DNA of 64,000 nt from CAVQFD01 sp963724695 (GCA_963724695.1 CAVRVW010000003.1:62001-126000), one strand, 5' to 3'; shown: positions 10,305-20,377, counted from the first letter of the stretch. Numbers and translations: made by a program. Notes: generated by a model from the letters alone, not told the origin.

Positions 10305-11991
10305 GTGTGCCTTTCGCTGACTGGGAGCGTAATGGTGGTGGTCGTCCCTTCGCCCACGGTGCTGGAGATCGACAGCTTCCCCCGTGGTCGCCGACGATCC
10401 GCTCCACGATGGCCAGACCGAGGCCGCTTCCGCCGGCGGCAGTCGCGCGCCCGCGGAAGAACCGACGCGTGGCGTGAGGAAGCTCGTCTGGCGGGATCCC
10501 GACGCCCCGGTCCGCCACGTCAATCTGGACCGTGCTTCCGACGCGCCGCGCAGCAATCGCCAGCGACCGGCTCGCCTTCGAGTAGCGGATCGAGTTGTCC
10601 ACGAGGTTGTCGAGCGCCAGGCAGATGGAGGTCCAGTCCGCACGCACGGGCGGCAGATCGGACGGGAGCTCAATCTTCACCGCGAAGTTGGCACCGTCCA
10701 ACCGCGACTGGGCGTTACGGATCGAATGGTCGACCAGACTCTCGACCTCGACGTCGCCGAACACGTAGGCCTCCGTCGTGTCGGCGATGCGCGCGTAAGC
10801 GAGGAGGTTGTCGAGGAGCCGCGTCAGATGCTTGGACTCGTCCACCATCAGCTGCGCGTATCGTCGCGAGGTGTCGCCGTCGATCACCCGACCAGACGCC
10901 AGGGTGTCGCCGGCGGCCCGAATCGTCGAAATGGGCGTCTTGAGCTCGTGGGTCACGGTCGCCACGAAGTCCGCCCGTAACTGCGCAAGACGCGCGTGCG
11001 AACGCGTCGAAGAGACCGTGAGCGCCAACCCGAGAGCGAACCCGAGGCCGCCGAGCGCCATGACGAGGAGCGTGCGCCGTGCGCCCACCCGTGCCGACAC
11101 TACAGTGGCATCGTCGGTCAGCACCGCCCGGAGCGTCCACTGGTCGACGGCCAGATCCGACGGCGGGTCGACGGCGACGAGCAGCGGATCGAAAAAGGCG
11201 ATCGGCACCACGCGCCGACCGGTCGGGACCTCGGACGCGGCGGGCGGTTCGTCCAGCGTTTCCCCGCGGTCCTCGTACATCGAGAACGCGATGCTCGAGT
11301 CGGTGCGGACGATTCGCGAGACCTGTTCGGCCACGGCCGGAAAGTAGTGCTGACGGGTCCAGTTCAGGTTGACCAGGAACCCGAAGACGAGCTGCGGCTC
11401 TTCGCGGAAGGCGTCGCGGTACTGCAGCCGCGCGACGACCTGGTATCGGTCGCCCTGGCCGCCGATCGGCAAATCGAAAACCGAGAACCGGCGGCGTTGT
11501 GCGATGTCGACCGCCACTCGCGCCAGGAGGCGGTCGGTCACGGTGGGCGCCGTTCCAATCACGACCGGAAGAGCACGCCCGCGCGAGAGCGCAACCATCC
11601 AGAGTGGCAGCCGGTCGGGCCGGCCGAAGAAGTGCACGGACCCTTCGGTGCCCACACCGTCCCAGGAGAAGAACACTTCGGGGTAGGGAAATCGTGCGAA
11701 CGCGCTCGCGACGGTCGTGCTCAGGTCGTAGGCGCCGTCCTGCATCGACTCGGACCAGTCTTGCGACGACAGCACCGCTTCCTGGGCGCCGCGCATGTCG
11801 CGCGTCAACGCCAGTGCGAGCATGTCCGCGCTCTCCTGCGCGTGTCGCTCGGCAAGGAGCGTCGCCATGTGTTCCCACTCGCGGACGGCCCGGAAGGCCA
11901 GTACACCCAGGACGACGACAGAGGAGCACAGACCAACGGCCAGCCACGACGCCAGCTGGGGGCTAATCCGCGAGGAGAGGCTCGAGATCAC
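10301..11991 (-). CDS. Membrane sensor histidine kinase (one frameshift near the end)
   Basis: GTG start at 11991, three bases after the stop of the TAXI gene. Transmembrane helix 1 (about 12-34) and helix 2 (about 305-328) bracket a periplasmic sensor region of about 270 residues of CHASE-like size. HisKA follows with H348 (VTHELKTPIST), then an HATPase domain with N box (NLVDNSIRYS), G1 (DRGVGIPPDEL) and G2 (GGSGLGLAIVERI). A one-base deletion near 10385 shifts the last 25 codons; the original frame ends in ERHT and TGA at 10303-10301, overlapping the regulator ATG. The kinase probably receives its signal through the TAXI protein encoded just upstream. Confidence 0.92.
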
Positions 11992-11994
11992 GGC

Positions 11995-12948
11995 TTAGCG
12001 GGAGAGTTCCCGCTCCCGGTAGTAGCGTGCAGCCCCGTCGTGAAGGGGGATCGAGGTGGCCGACGCCTGATCGACATCGATGGATCGAATCGTGTTCATG
12101 ATCGACGCAAGCTTGGGCAGGGCCGCGAAGAGCTGCTTCGTGAGCTCGTACACGGCGGCCTCCGTGAGGTCCCGTCGGCACACCAGCACGTGCTGCACGC
12201 CGACCGTGCGAATCGACGTGCTCTGCCCGGGATAGGTATTGGCGGGAATCAGCGCCGGACGGAGAAACGCGCTGCCCTGCCGGAGTCGATCGGCCGGCTT
12301 CCCTTCGATGGGGAGCAGGCGTGCGACACCGCCCTCCGTGACCCTGAGGACTCCGCGGCCCGGATAGCTGCCGACGATGAACATGGCCTCGAACTTCCGG
12401 CTGAGGAGCCCGGTGACGGACTCCGAGTAGTTCAAATGGTGCGGGGTGTAGGTGCCGGCGCCCAGCCCGAATGCCTCGAGCACCGATTGGGCCAGCCGAT
12501 AGTTCTCGGCCGCGGGGACGCCGATGTTCACGGAGCGGCCACGGAGGTCGGCGATCGAACGAATACCCGAATCGTTCCGGACGAGGAAGTGCAAGGGTAC
12601 CACGCCCAGGTTGGCGATTGCTCTGAGGTTGTCGTAGCGGTCGCTGGTGGTCTCCAGTTGTCCCGAGTAAGCGACGTACGCGGTCTGAGAAACATTGATG
12701 GTGAGGTCGGCCAACCCGGTCTGGATTTCCTCCAGGCCGGTTCCAGGAACCTGACTGGTTACCATCTGGAAGTCGATCGTCGAGAGCGCGCCGCCGTAGG
12801 CGTTGACGAAGCCGCGTTGGTCGAAGCCACCCTCGCTGGCAATGAGGAAGCGCAGCGAGGTCTTCGCACCCTGCCCGACGGCGACCGGCGGCAGCGCAGC
12901 GCCGATCGTCAACACGACGGCGAGAAGGCGGGCGCGATCCGGCTGCAT
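11995..12948 (-). CDS. TAXI-family TRAP solute-binding protein
   Basis: A 317-residue periplasmic binding protein of the TAXI family (signal peptide about 1-26, then SLRFLIASEGGF, GLADLTINVSQTAYVAYSG, LHFLVRNDSGIRSIADLRG, VNIGVPAAENYRLAQSVLEAFGL). The ATG is preceded by AAGGAG at the right distance. TAXI proteins normally feed a fused TRAP membrane subunit, but none is present here; a histidine kinase starts three bases after the stop. That order suggests the protein acts as a ligand-sensing subunit for the kinase rather than for transport. The ligand cannot be read from sequence; known TAXI substrates are small organic or amino acids. Confidence 0.92.
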   Translation of the reverse strand: MQPDRARLLAVVLTIGAALPPVAVGQGAKTSLRFLIASEGGFDQRGFVNAYGGALSTIDFQMVTSQVPGTGLEEIQTGLADLTINVSQTAYVAYSGQLETTSDRYDNLRAIANLGVVPLHFLVRNDSGIRSIADLRGRSVNIGVPAAENYRLAQSVLEAFGLGAGTYTPHHLNYSESVTGLLSRKFEAMFIVGSYPGRGVLRVTEGGVARLLPIEGKPADRLRQGSAFLRPALIPANTYPGQSTSIRTVGVQHVLVCRRDLTEAAVYELTKQLFAALPKLASIMNTIRSIDVDQASATSIPLHDGAARYYRERELSR

Positions 12949-13100
12949 GGCGGCTCCTTGCCTGGCGGCCGACTCAGGCCGACTGGACAGTTGGTCCCAA
13001 AGGCCCTGAGGGCGGCCTGGGCAATGGCCTGAGCAAGTCAGTTGTGCGCGAGCACTGCCATTTTGGCACAGCCGTCTGGGCGCGTGAAGCGCAGGCCCGG

Positions 13101-13119
13101 GTGTGACAACTTGTCACAC
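13101..13119. promoter_or_regulatory. Perfect 19-bp palindrome, candidate operator
   Basis: Two 9-base arms GTGTGACAA / TTGTCACAC around a central C, in the divergent gap between the TAXI operon (start 12948) and DUF1552 copy B (start 13230). Size and symmetry fit a dimeric regulator site. A TACAAT at 13156-13161 could be a -10 box for the rightward gene. Confidence 0.5.
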
Positions 13120-13213
13120 GACTCAACTGCCCGGAATTGTTAGTGTTGGCGTGTTTACAATAGACGCGGTTTACTGGCGCCATTTTCAACGCCGGTGCCA
13201 ACGATAACGAGTG

Positions 13214-14586
13214 CAGGAGGTCAGCAGTCATGGGCCTGATAACCGGGAAGCATTTGGCGCGGCGGACATTCCTGCGCGGGTTGGGAGTGTCGGTGGCGTT
13301 GCCGTTATTGGACGGGATGGTGCCGGCGTTTGCGGCGCAGCGGCAGCTGACGCCGGCGAAGCGGTTCGGGGCGGTGTATGTGCCCAACGGGGTGGAGATG
13401 CGGATGTGGACCCCGAAGGCGGAAGGGGCGGGGTTCGGGCTGTCGCCGATTCTGGAGCCGCTGGCGCCGTTCCGGGATCAGACCTTCGTGCTGAGCGGGC
13501 TGGCGGACAAGGTGGCGGTGCCGCTGCCGGGGGAAGGGATTGGGGATCACGCGCGGGCGTCGTCGACGTGGCTGACGGGCGTGCGGGTGAAGAAGACGGA
13601 AGGGCCGGATATCCGCGCGGGGGTATCGCTGGACCAGTTGGCGGCGCAGCACCTGGGGAAGGAAACGCAGCTGGCGTCGCTGGAGCTGGCGCTCGATTCG
13701 GTGGAGGTGCTGGGGGCGTGCGACGCGGGGTATAGCTGCGCGTATGCGAACACGATTGCGTGGCGGACGGCGACGACGCCGCTGCCGATGGAGAACAACC
13801 CGCGGGCGGTGTTCGAGCGGCTGTTCGGGGCGAGCGACAGCACGGATCCGGCGACGCGGCAGGCGCGGTTGCAGCAGGACCGGAGCATTCTGGACTTCGT
13901 GACCGACGAGGTGAAGGCGCTGAACCGGGCGCTGGGCGCGGGGGACCAGGGGAAGCTGTCGGAGTATCTGGACGCGGTGCGGGACGTGGAGCGGCGGATC
14001 CAGACGGCGGAGCGGCAGAGCACGCGGGAGCTGCCGGTGGTGGAGCAGCCGCTGGGGATTCCGGCGACCTTCGACGCGCATGCGCGGCTGATGTATGACC
14101 TGCTGGCGCTGGCGTATCAGTGCGACCTGACGCGGGTCGGGACGTTCATGATCGGGAAGGAAGTGAGCGGGCGGTCGTATCCGGAGATTGGGGTGCCGGA
14201 CGGGCACCATGCGTGCTCGCATCACCAGAACGACCCGGCGAAGCTGGAGAAGCTGGCGAAGATCAACCGGTTCCACATGGAGCACTTCGCGTATTTCCTG
14301 GAGAAGCTGCGGACGACGCCGGACGGGGACGGGTCGCTGCTGGACCACTCGATCTTCGTGTATGGGTCGGGGATCAGCGACGGGAACATCCACTTCCACC
14401 TGGACCTGCCGATGGTGGTGGTGGGCGGCGGGGCCGGGACGCTCAAGGGCGGCCGGCACGTGCGCTACAAGGATGACACGCCGATTGCGAACCTGTATGT
14501 CTCGCTGCTCGACAAGCTGGGCCTGCCGATGGACCAGTTTGGCGACAGCACCGGGCAGCTCAATTACCTCACCGACATCTAGACCG
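13214..14586 (+). repeat. Direct repeat copy 2 (DUF1552 gene with its ribosome-binding site)
   Basis: Partner of 8135-9509, about 5.1 kb downstream in the same orientation. The 2-base length difference equals the two insertions in copy 1. Confidence 0.9.
13230..14582 (+). CDS. DUF1552 family protein, copy B (intact)
   Basis: The intact 450-residue version of the gene at 8151, with the same CAGGAGG leader and ATG spacing. Tat-like signal (ARRTFLRGLGVSVALPLLDGMV), then the full DUF1552 domain. Differences from copy A are few: the residues after the leader (GLITGKHLA against SLITKKYLP) and a short compensated frame change giving AAQRQLTPAK instead of AAAAAATPAK. It has no PSD1 cytochrome directly upstream; it follows the palindrome and is followed 37 bases later by the cytochrome-Vgb gene. 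Codons are strongly G-ending (GCG, GGG, GTG, CTG, ACG), unlike the DUF1552 gene at 16475, which favours C-ending codons. Confidence 0.92.
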   Translation: MGLITGKHLARRTFLRGLGVSVALPLLDGMVPAFAAQRQLTPAKRFGAVYVPNGVEMRMWTPKAEGAGFGLSPILEPLAPFRDQTFVLSGLADKVAVPLPGEGIGDHARASSTWLTGVRVKKTEGPDIRAGVSLDQLAAQHLGKETQLASLELALDSVEVLGACDAGYSCAYANTIAWRTATTPLPMENNPRAVFERLFGASDSTDPATRQARLQQDRSILDFVTDEVKALNRALGAGDQGKLSEYLDAVRDVERRIQTAERQSTRELPVVEQPLGIPATFDAHARLMYDLLALAYQCDLTRVGTFMIGKEVSGRSYPEIGVPDGHHACSHHQNDPAKLEKLAKINRFHMEHFAYFLEKLRTTPDGDGSLLDHSIFVYGSGISDGNIHFHLDLPMVVVGGGAGTLKGGRHVRYKDDTPIANLYVSLLDKLGLPMDQFGDSTGQLNYLTDI

Positions 14587-14619
14587 GATCCTGTGATTGT
14601 TTGCAGAGGAGGCGTGGCA

Positions 14620-16389
14620 ATGAGAAAGCTTGGGCTGTGCGCTCTTACAGCGGTCGTGGTGGGCGTTGGCGCCCTCGGATCGCCGTCCGACACGGTCGTC
14701 GCGCAAAGCGGTCGTGCGACGGGTTCGCTGACGGGCGCCGTCACTGCCGATGCGGGCGAGGTCAGGGCTCTCCGCGTGAAGGCAACCGACACCGTCAACA
14801 AGATCTCCTACACCGTCTTCACCAACAGAGGCCGGTACCAGATTCGCGACCTGCCCGCGAGCAAATACACCGTGCAGATTGTCGAGGAGGAGTTCGAGGC
14901 CCCGGTGCAGGCCGTTGACGTGCCGGCCGGCGCTCCCCAGACGGTGAATCTGGCCCTCAAGCACAAGCAGGTCTTCATCCAGGGCGCCGGTGCCGCAGGA
15001 GCGGCCGCACAGTCGAACTATGGTGCCGTCCGTGTGAACCCCGACGGCCAGAGTGTTGAGCTCGTGGACTTCGATGTGCTCTATCCTCCGAGCCCGGCCC
15101 GCGACGTCATGGTCAAGGAATGCTTCACGTGCCATGGCCCGACGGGCTGGCACGGGTCCGGTCCCCGCTCGGAGCCGCAGTGGCGACGGGCCGTCCTCCG
15201 GATGTTCGAACCGAACGGCGAAGTGGCGGGCATGGCGCATGGAGTGCCCCAGACCACCTACGACCGCGTGTCCAAGGAGCAGGCCGAAAGCATCATCAAG
15301 TACCTGACCGCGAACTTCGGGCCAGGCTCGAAGAGGCGCGACCTCAAGGTCGACAGGCTCGTTCGCGACGAGGCCGCGCTCACTCAGACCAAGTACATCC
15401 AGTACGAGGTGCCGGCGCCAACCCACGCCGCGTTCGTGCAGAAGGGTGCCTACGGCGGACCGCCAACCCGATCGCTGCACTCGGCCTGGGTCAGCGTCGT
15501 CGATCCGAAGATCGTCTACATGTCGGGTAATCGCTCCGGCTCGATCGTCGCCGTCGACACGAGGATTCTCGATCCGGTGAAGCGCACGAGGGAATGGCGC
15601 ATCGACAACGAGCAGAACGTCATGGTCCAGCCACATGGCCTGTTCGATCTGCCGAACGGCAACCTGTACTTCGTCGAGCTGACCGGCGACCGGATGTCCG
15701 AGCTCAACCCGAAGACCGGCCGGATCGAGCGCTGGAAGGTTCCGACCGAGGGCGGCGGTATGCACTCCGTGTGGCCGGACTCGAAGGGCAACTTCTGGTA
15801 CACCTACTTCGCGGCCGCCGGGAAGATCGGCCGGTTCGATTCCAAGACCAAGACCGTCAAGGAATACCCCGTCGAAAAGAGCCTCAGCGGCTACGGGATC
15901 GTCACCGACAAGAAGGACCGTGTGTGGGCCGTCTCGCTCAACACCCCCGTCGTCCTCGGATACGACCCGGCGACCGACAGCTTCAAGGAGCACAAAATCT
16001 CGGTGCCCGCCCGGCGGGTGACCGTGGACTCCAAGGGCACCATCTGGGTGTGTGAGTACTTCGGCAACAAGATCGCGTCGATCAATCCGGACACCGGCAA
16101 GGTGACCGAGTACGACCTGCCGCTCAAGTACGGCAACCCGTACGACCTGTGGCCCGATGCGGACGACAACATCTGGGTCGAGAACGCCGTCTACAACTCG
16201 CTGGTGAAGTTCGAGCCGGCGGCGCAGAAGTGGACCTACTATCCCTTCCCCGAGCTGCGGGCGCACACACCGAAGCTCGATCGCGACAAGGAAGGGAACT
16301 TCTGGTTCACTCTCGGGAGGCCTTCGACGCTCGCGTCGTTCCAGCCGAAGGGTAACGCCGCCGCGGCTGGCGGTGCGACCGCGCAGTAG
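14620..16389 (+). CDS. Secreted fusion: carboxypeptidase-regulatory domain, cytochrome c motif and Vgb-like propeller
   Basis: ATG at 14620 with AGAGGAGG upstream; 589 residues. Signal peptide (about 1-29), then a carboxypeptidase-regulatory-like beta sandwich (about 30-120: GAVTADAGEV, RYQIRDLPASKYTVQIVEEEF), a heme motif CFTCH at about 168, then a six-bladed virginiamycin B lyase (Vgb)-like propeller (MVQPHGLFDLPNGNLYFVEL, GGMHSVWPDSKGNFWYTY, RVTVDSKGTIWVCEYFGNKIASINPDTGKVTEY, NPYDLWPDADDNIWVENAVYNS). The propeller is probably a ligand or electron-partner platform; true streptogramin lyase activity is not implied. It lies 37 bases after DUF1552 copy B and ends before a strong terminator, so the two likely form a unit. 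Confidence 0.88.
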   Translation: MRKLGLCALTAVVVGVGALGSPSDTVVAQSGRATGSLTGAVTADAGEVRALRVKATDTVNKISYTVFTNRGRYQIRDLPASKYTVQIVEEEFEAPVQAVDVPAGAPQTVNLALKHKQVFIQGAGAAGAAAQSNYGAVRVNPDGQSVELVDFDVLYPPSPARDVMVKECFTCHGPTGWHGSGPRSEPQWRRAVLRMFEPNGEVAGMAHGVPQTTYDRVSKEQAESIIKYLTANFGPGSKRRDLKVDRLVRDEAALTQTKYIQYEVPAPTHAAFVQKGAYGGPPTRSLHSAWVSVVDPKIVYMSGNRSGSIVAVDTRILDPVKRTREWRIDNEQNVMVQPHGLFDLPNGNLYFVELTGDRMSELNPKTGRIERWKVPTEGGGMHSVWPDSKGNFWYTYFAAAGKIGRFDSKTKTVKEYPVEKSLSGYGIVTDKKDRVWAVSLNTPVVLGYDPATDSFKEHKISVPARRVTVDSKGTIWVCEYFGNKIASINPDTGKVTEYDLPLKYGNPYDLWPDADDNIWVENAVYNSLVKFEPAAQKWTYYPFPELRAHTPKLDRDKEGNFWFTLGRPSTLASFQPKGNAAAAGGATAQ

Positions 16390-16418
16390 CGCAGTCGAGA
16401 AATCTTCGCGTCTCGCTC

Positions 16419-16452
16419 AACGGCCTGTGCTGCTACCGCGGCACAGGCCGTT
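16419..16452 (+). terminator. Strong terminator hairpin
   Basis: A perfect 12-bp stem (AACGGCCTGTGC / GCACAGGCCGTT) with a 10-nt loop followed by CTTGTTTG, between the Vgb fusion (+) and DUF1552 copy C (-), which converge here. Confidence 0.8.
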
Positions 16453-16474
16453 CTTGTTTGGTGTGAGGTCTATC

Positions 16475-17828
16475 TCAGATCCCGGAGAGATACTCGAGCT
16501 TACCGGTGCTGTCGCCGAATTTCTCGATCGGCACGTCGACCTTATCGAGCATCGCCAACCAGAGATTCGCGACCGGCGTATCGTTGCGATAGGCGATGTG
16601 CCGCCCGCCCTTGGCCGTCCCGGCGCCGCCCCCGACGATCAACGTGGGCAGGTCGAGCTGGAAGTGCAGGTTGCTGTCGCTCATCCCCGAGCCATAGACG
16701 AACAGCGAGTGATCGAAGAGCGTGCCGTCGCCGTCCGGCGTGTGACGCAGCTTCTCGAGGAAGTAGGTGAACTGCATCATGTGAAAGGTATTGATTTTCG
16801 CCAGCTTCTCGATCTTCACGGGATCGTTCTGGTGATGCGATACCGGGTGGTGCCCATCCGGCACCCCGATTTCCGGATACGCCCGCCCGGTCTGTTCCTT
16901 CGACATCATGAACGTGGAGACGCGCGTCATGTCGGTCTGGAACGCCAGCACCAGGAGATCGAGCATCAGCCGGCAATGCGACTCGTAGGTGTCGGGCGCG
17001 GCACCCGGACGATCGAAGACCGGCAGTTCCCGCTGGCTCTGCGCCTCGGACGCCTGGATGCGTCGCTCGGTCTCGCGGACGCCTTCCAGGTACTGGTTCA
17101 CCCGCAGCTGATCCTGCGCGCCCAGGGTCTGCTTGAGCCGGGACACGCTTTCGAGCGCGAGGTCGAGGATGCTCTTCTCCTGGGCCAGCCGGGCCATGCG
17201 CGCGGCCGGAGTCGGTGCTGTCGGCCGCCCCGAACAGCCGCTCGAACACGGCCCGCGGGTCGTTCTCCATCGGCATCGGCGTCGTCTCGTCGCGCCAGGA
17301 GAGCGTGTTGGTATAGGCGCAGCTGTAGCCGGAATCGCAGGCGCCCAGCGTATCGTCGCTGTCGAGCGACAGCTCGAGGGACGACAGCTGCGTGTCCTTG
17401 CCGAGGTGCTTGGCCGCGACCTGATCCATCGAGATCGCCGGCCCGAATGTCGGCGCCCTCGGTCTTCTTGATGTGGGAGGCCGTCAGCCACGGCGCGCAC
17501 GACCGCGCGTGGCCGCCGACGCCGTCGCCGACGCCCGAGTCGTTGGACAGGTGGCTCAGCACGAACAGGTTGTCGCGGAACGGCTCGAGCGGCGTCAGGA
17601 TGGGCGACAGCTCGAACCCCGGCTCGAAGGTCTTGGGCAGCCAGAACGGCATCGCGACGCCGTTGGGCGCGTAGAACGCGCCCAGGCGCTTCGGGGCCTT
17701 CGTCGCGGCGTGGGCGGCCCCGGCAAACGCCGGCACCATGCCGTCCAGGAGCGGGAGCGCCAGCGAGGCGCCGAGTCCCCGAGAATGGTCCGGCGGGACA
17801 GGAATTTTTTCGTGACAATGCTGCTCAT
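16475..17828 (-). CDS. DUF1552 family protein, copy C (three frameshifts)
   Basis: Diverged paralogue of the two copies above. The start ATG (17828) overlaps the PSD1 stop in ATGA. The N-terminus is SSIVTKKFLSRRTIL, then the Tat-like hydrophobic stretch and the DUF1552 body (FYAPNGVAMPFWLPKTFEPG, MENDPRAVFERLFGAADSTD, GVPDGHHPVSHHQNDP, YGSGMSDSNLHFQ). The frame changes near 17775 (one base lost), 17437 (one extra) and 17210 (one extra); the conserved sequence is continuous across all three. It ends with KLEYLSGI, equivalent to QLNYLTDI of copies A and B. Third gene of the ankyrin / PSD1 / DUF1552 operon. Confidence 0.87.
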
Positions 17829-20377
17829 GGCTGCGGCCTCCCAGCGGGCGTCGCTGTGTTTGCGGCTTTCAAGGCGGCGGGGTCGGCGGTGACCACCCGC
17901 ATCTGAAACGGCGGGCTCTGGACGATGCCCAGGATGATGGACGACCAGCGATAGTCGTTGGACCGCCGCGTCCCGCACAATCTGGCGAATCGCAGGGCGA
18001 TCGTAGTACTCGGCGCCGCGGCCCATGGCAGTAGGTCAGCAGCTTTTCGACCACCGTCGTGATGAACTCCGCGCGGCGCTTCACCAGGGCCTTCCGGAAC
18101 TCGACAGGGCCGTCGAACTTGGTGCCATCCGGCATCGCGCTCGACGCGTCGATCGGCTCCTTCGACTCGGCGTCGATCGTCTCGCCATCGTCCCAGCGCG
18201 TCGAAATTCTCGAGCGCGAACCCGAGCGGATCCATCACGCGGTGACACGTCGCGCACGCCGGGTTCCGTCGGTGCAGCTCGAGCCGGGCGCGGACCGTGG
18301 TCGGCGTCGCGCCTTCGTCGTTCTCCCGCAGGGACGGCACGTTGGGCGGCGGCGGAGGCGGCGGCGCCCCGAGGAAGTTTTCGAGCAGCCACAGCCCGCG
18401 AATCACAGGCGACGTGCGATTCGCATAGGAGGTCACCGTCAGAATGCTCGCGTGACCCAGGAGGCCGAACCGGCGCTCATCGGTCACGGTAATGCGCCGG
18501 AAGTGACTCGCCGTACACGTTCGGGATCCCGTAGTGCGCCGCGAGCCGCTCGTTGACGAAGGTGTAGTTCGCCGTCAGCAGGTCGCTGACGCTGTGGTTC
18601 TCCCGCAGCTGGCTGTCGACGAAGCGCTCGGTCTCCTCGCGCATCGCTTGCCGGAGGTTGTCGTCGAACGAGGGAAACAGGACGGGGTCCGGCAACGCAT
18701 ACTGCAGCTTCCGCAACCACAGCCACTGGCCGGCGAAATTCTGTCGCGAGTGCGGTCGAGCGCGCATCGGCGAGCATGCGCCGGACCTGCTGCTGCAGCA
18801 CTACCGGATCGCTCAGTTTCCCGCGCTTGGCGACGGCCACGAGCTCGTCGTCGGGAATGCTGCTCCACAGGAAGAACGACAGCGCGTGACGCCAGCTCGA
18901 GATCGCTCAGACGGTACGGAACGCCCGGGCGGGCGTTGGCCGGATCACGGACGACCCGGAACACGAAGCTGGGCTGGACGAGGAGCGCTTCGAGCGCCCA
19001 CTGGATGCCGGTCTCGAAGCTGCCCTTGCTCCGACCGGACGTGTAGGCGGTCATCAGCGTCTGCACATCGGCCTCGGTCGACGTGCCGCGATAGGCGCGC
19101 TCGGCCAGAGTCGTCAGAATCTTTCGGGCGCACGGGGCCTCCTCCGCGGGCGTCGCCGGGCGGCACACGAGGATCCGCCGACGGCTCGGCGTGTCCCCCG
19201 GGGCGACCGGATTGAAGGGCCCGACGATCTGGACCGCCAGCACTTCTGGATTCGACGCGTACTGCTGGTAGTAGAAGCTCGCCATGGCCGGGCGCGGCGG
19301 ACGGGCGTCGATCGGCAGGCGGTGCCCGCCATCGGCGACGAACGAAATACCCACCAGGTGCGGACCGGCGGTGACAGGGAGACGGAAGCTGAGCCCCGAG
19401 GGGCCTGCTTCCCCCTTGCGCTCGTCATACTGGCCCTCGGCGGCCGACAGTTGGGGTGAATGAGCCGCACCCTCTCGTAGTCCAGGCGCACTTCCAAGGG
19501 CTCGTCGCCGGGGAGCTCGGTCATGAACTGCGAGTAGTCGGCTTTGCGCGGCAGGCGGATATGGAACTCGTACTCGCCGTCGACCGGGAAGGTATGGCGT
19601 ACGGCGATGCCGCCCCGCGAGCCAAACGGCAGATCGGCGCTGACGCGATCCTCTTGCCACAGTAACGGCGAGTTCTGGTGCACGACGGCCGTCGGGCCCG
19701 AGGGCGTCACGCCCAGCGCCAGACGGCTGACCTTGGAGGCCGCCAACATGTAACGCTCCAGCAACGTCGGCGAGAGCGAGAGCACGTCTGCGTTGTTGTC
19801 GAAGCCATAGCCCGCATCGTCTACGGGCAGCAGCGCCTGGCCGTCCACGTCCAGGTGCAGCAGGTCGCGGATGGCGTTCGGTGTATTCGAACCGATTCAG
19901 ACGGTGGAATGTCGGGCACCCGACCGGGATTCGGCTGGGCCGCCGCGGCGCGATCGATGCGCCTGCTCCAGGTTCGTCACCCACTGGTGCAGCACGGCCG
20001 CCTCGGGCCTGGGCGATCCCGGCAGGCGGCATGAACCCGCCGCGCACCTTGCGGACCACCTTCTCCCACACCTCCGCATGCTGGCCGAGGTCGGTGAGGC
20101 CTTCGGTGTCCAGCGTCAGGCCGCCGGTCTTCAGCCGCTGATTGTGGCAGGTCACGCAGTACTTGTTGGTGACGGCCGTCAGATCGGCGCCCACCGCGGT
20201 GTCACTGCGCGTGCCAGCGCTCGCCGCGCCCTGCAGGCGCGCGTCCGGCTGGCGTGCGAGTCTGGATGACGTGTGCGTGGACGCGACGGTCGTGGGCGCC
20301 TCGCCGCGGAGGGCAGCGCCCACCAGCGCCGTCATCAACACCGCGATGCCGCCCGTGACGGCGCGCGTCGTCCTCAC
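17825..20377 (-). CDS. PSD1-type multidomain cytochrome c, second copy (several frameshifts)
   Basis: GTG start at 20377 overlaps the ankyrin stop (GTGA); the stop TGA (17827-17825) overlaps the DUF1552 ATG. Domain order matches the copy at 5573: signal peptide, heme motif CVTCHNQRLKTGG, VWEKVVRKVRGGFMPPAG, DUF1587-like region (LPVDDAGYGFDNNADVLSLS), AERAYRGTSTEAD, ANYTFVNERLAAHYGIPNVYG, second heme motif CATCHRVMDPLGFALENFD, and the DUF1585 tail ending QSPPFQMRVVTADP. Multiple single-base frame changes occur (about 18000 to 19900). Expected to be a periplasmic di-heme protein working with its DUF1552 partner. Confidence 0.86.

Noticed and set aside
11995..12948. Transport role for the TAXI protein
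   Set aside because: No TRAP permease in the window and direct linkage to a kinase make sensing the better reading; transport with an unlinked permease is not excluded.
13305..14801. Long open frame of 498 codons on the minus strand opposite DUF1552 copy B
   Set aside because: It is a mirror of the G-ending codon pattern of the plus-strand gene; the product is Arg/His/Pro repetitive, has no family features and the plus-strand gene is clearly conserved.
14569..16266. Open frame of 565 codons on the minus strand opposite the Vgb fusion
   Set aside because: Codon mirror of a conserved gene with signal peptide, heme motif and propeller repeats on the other strand.
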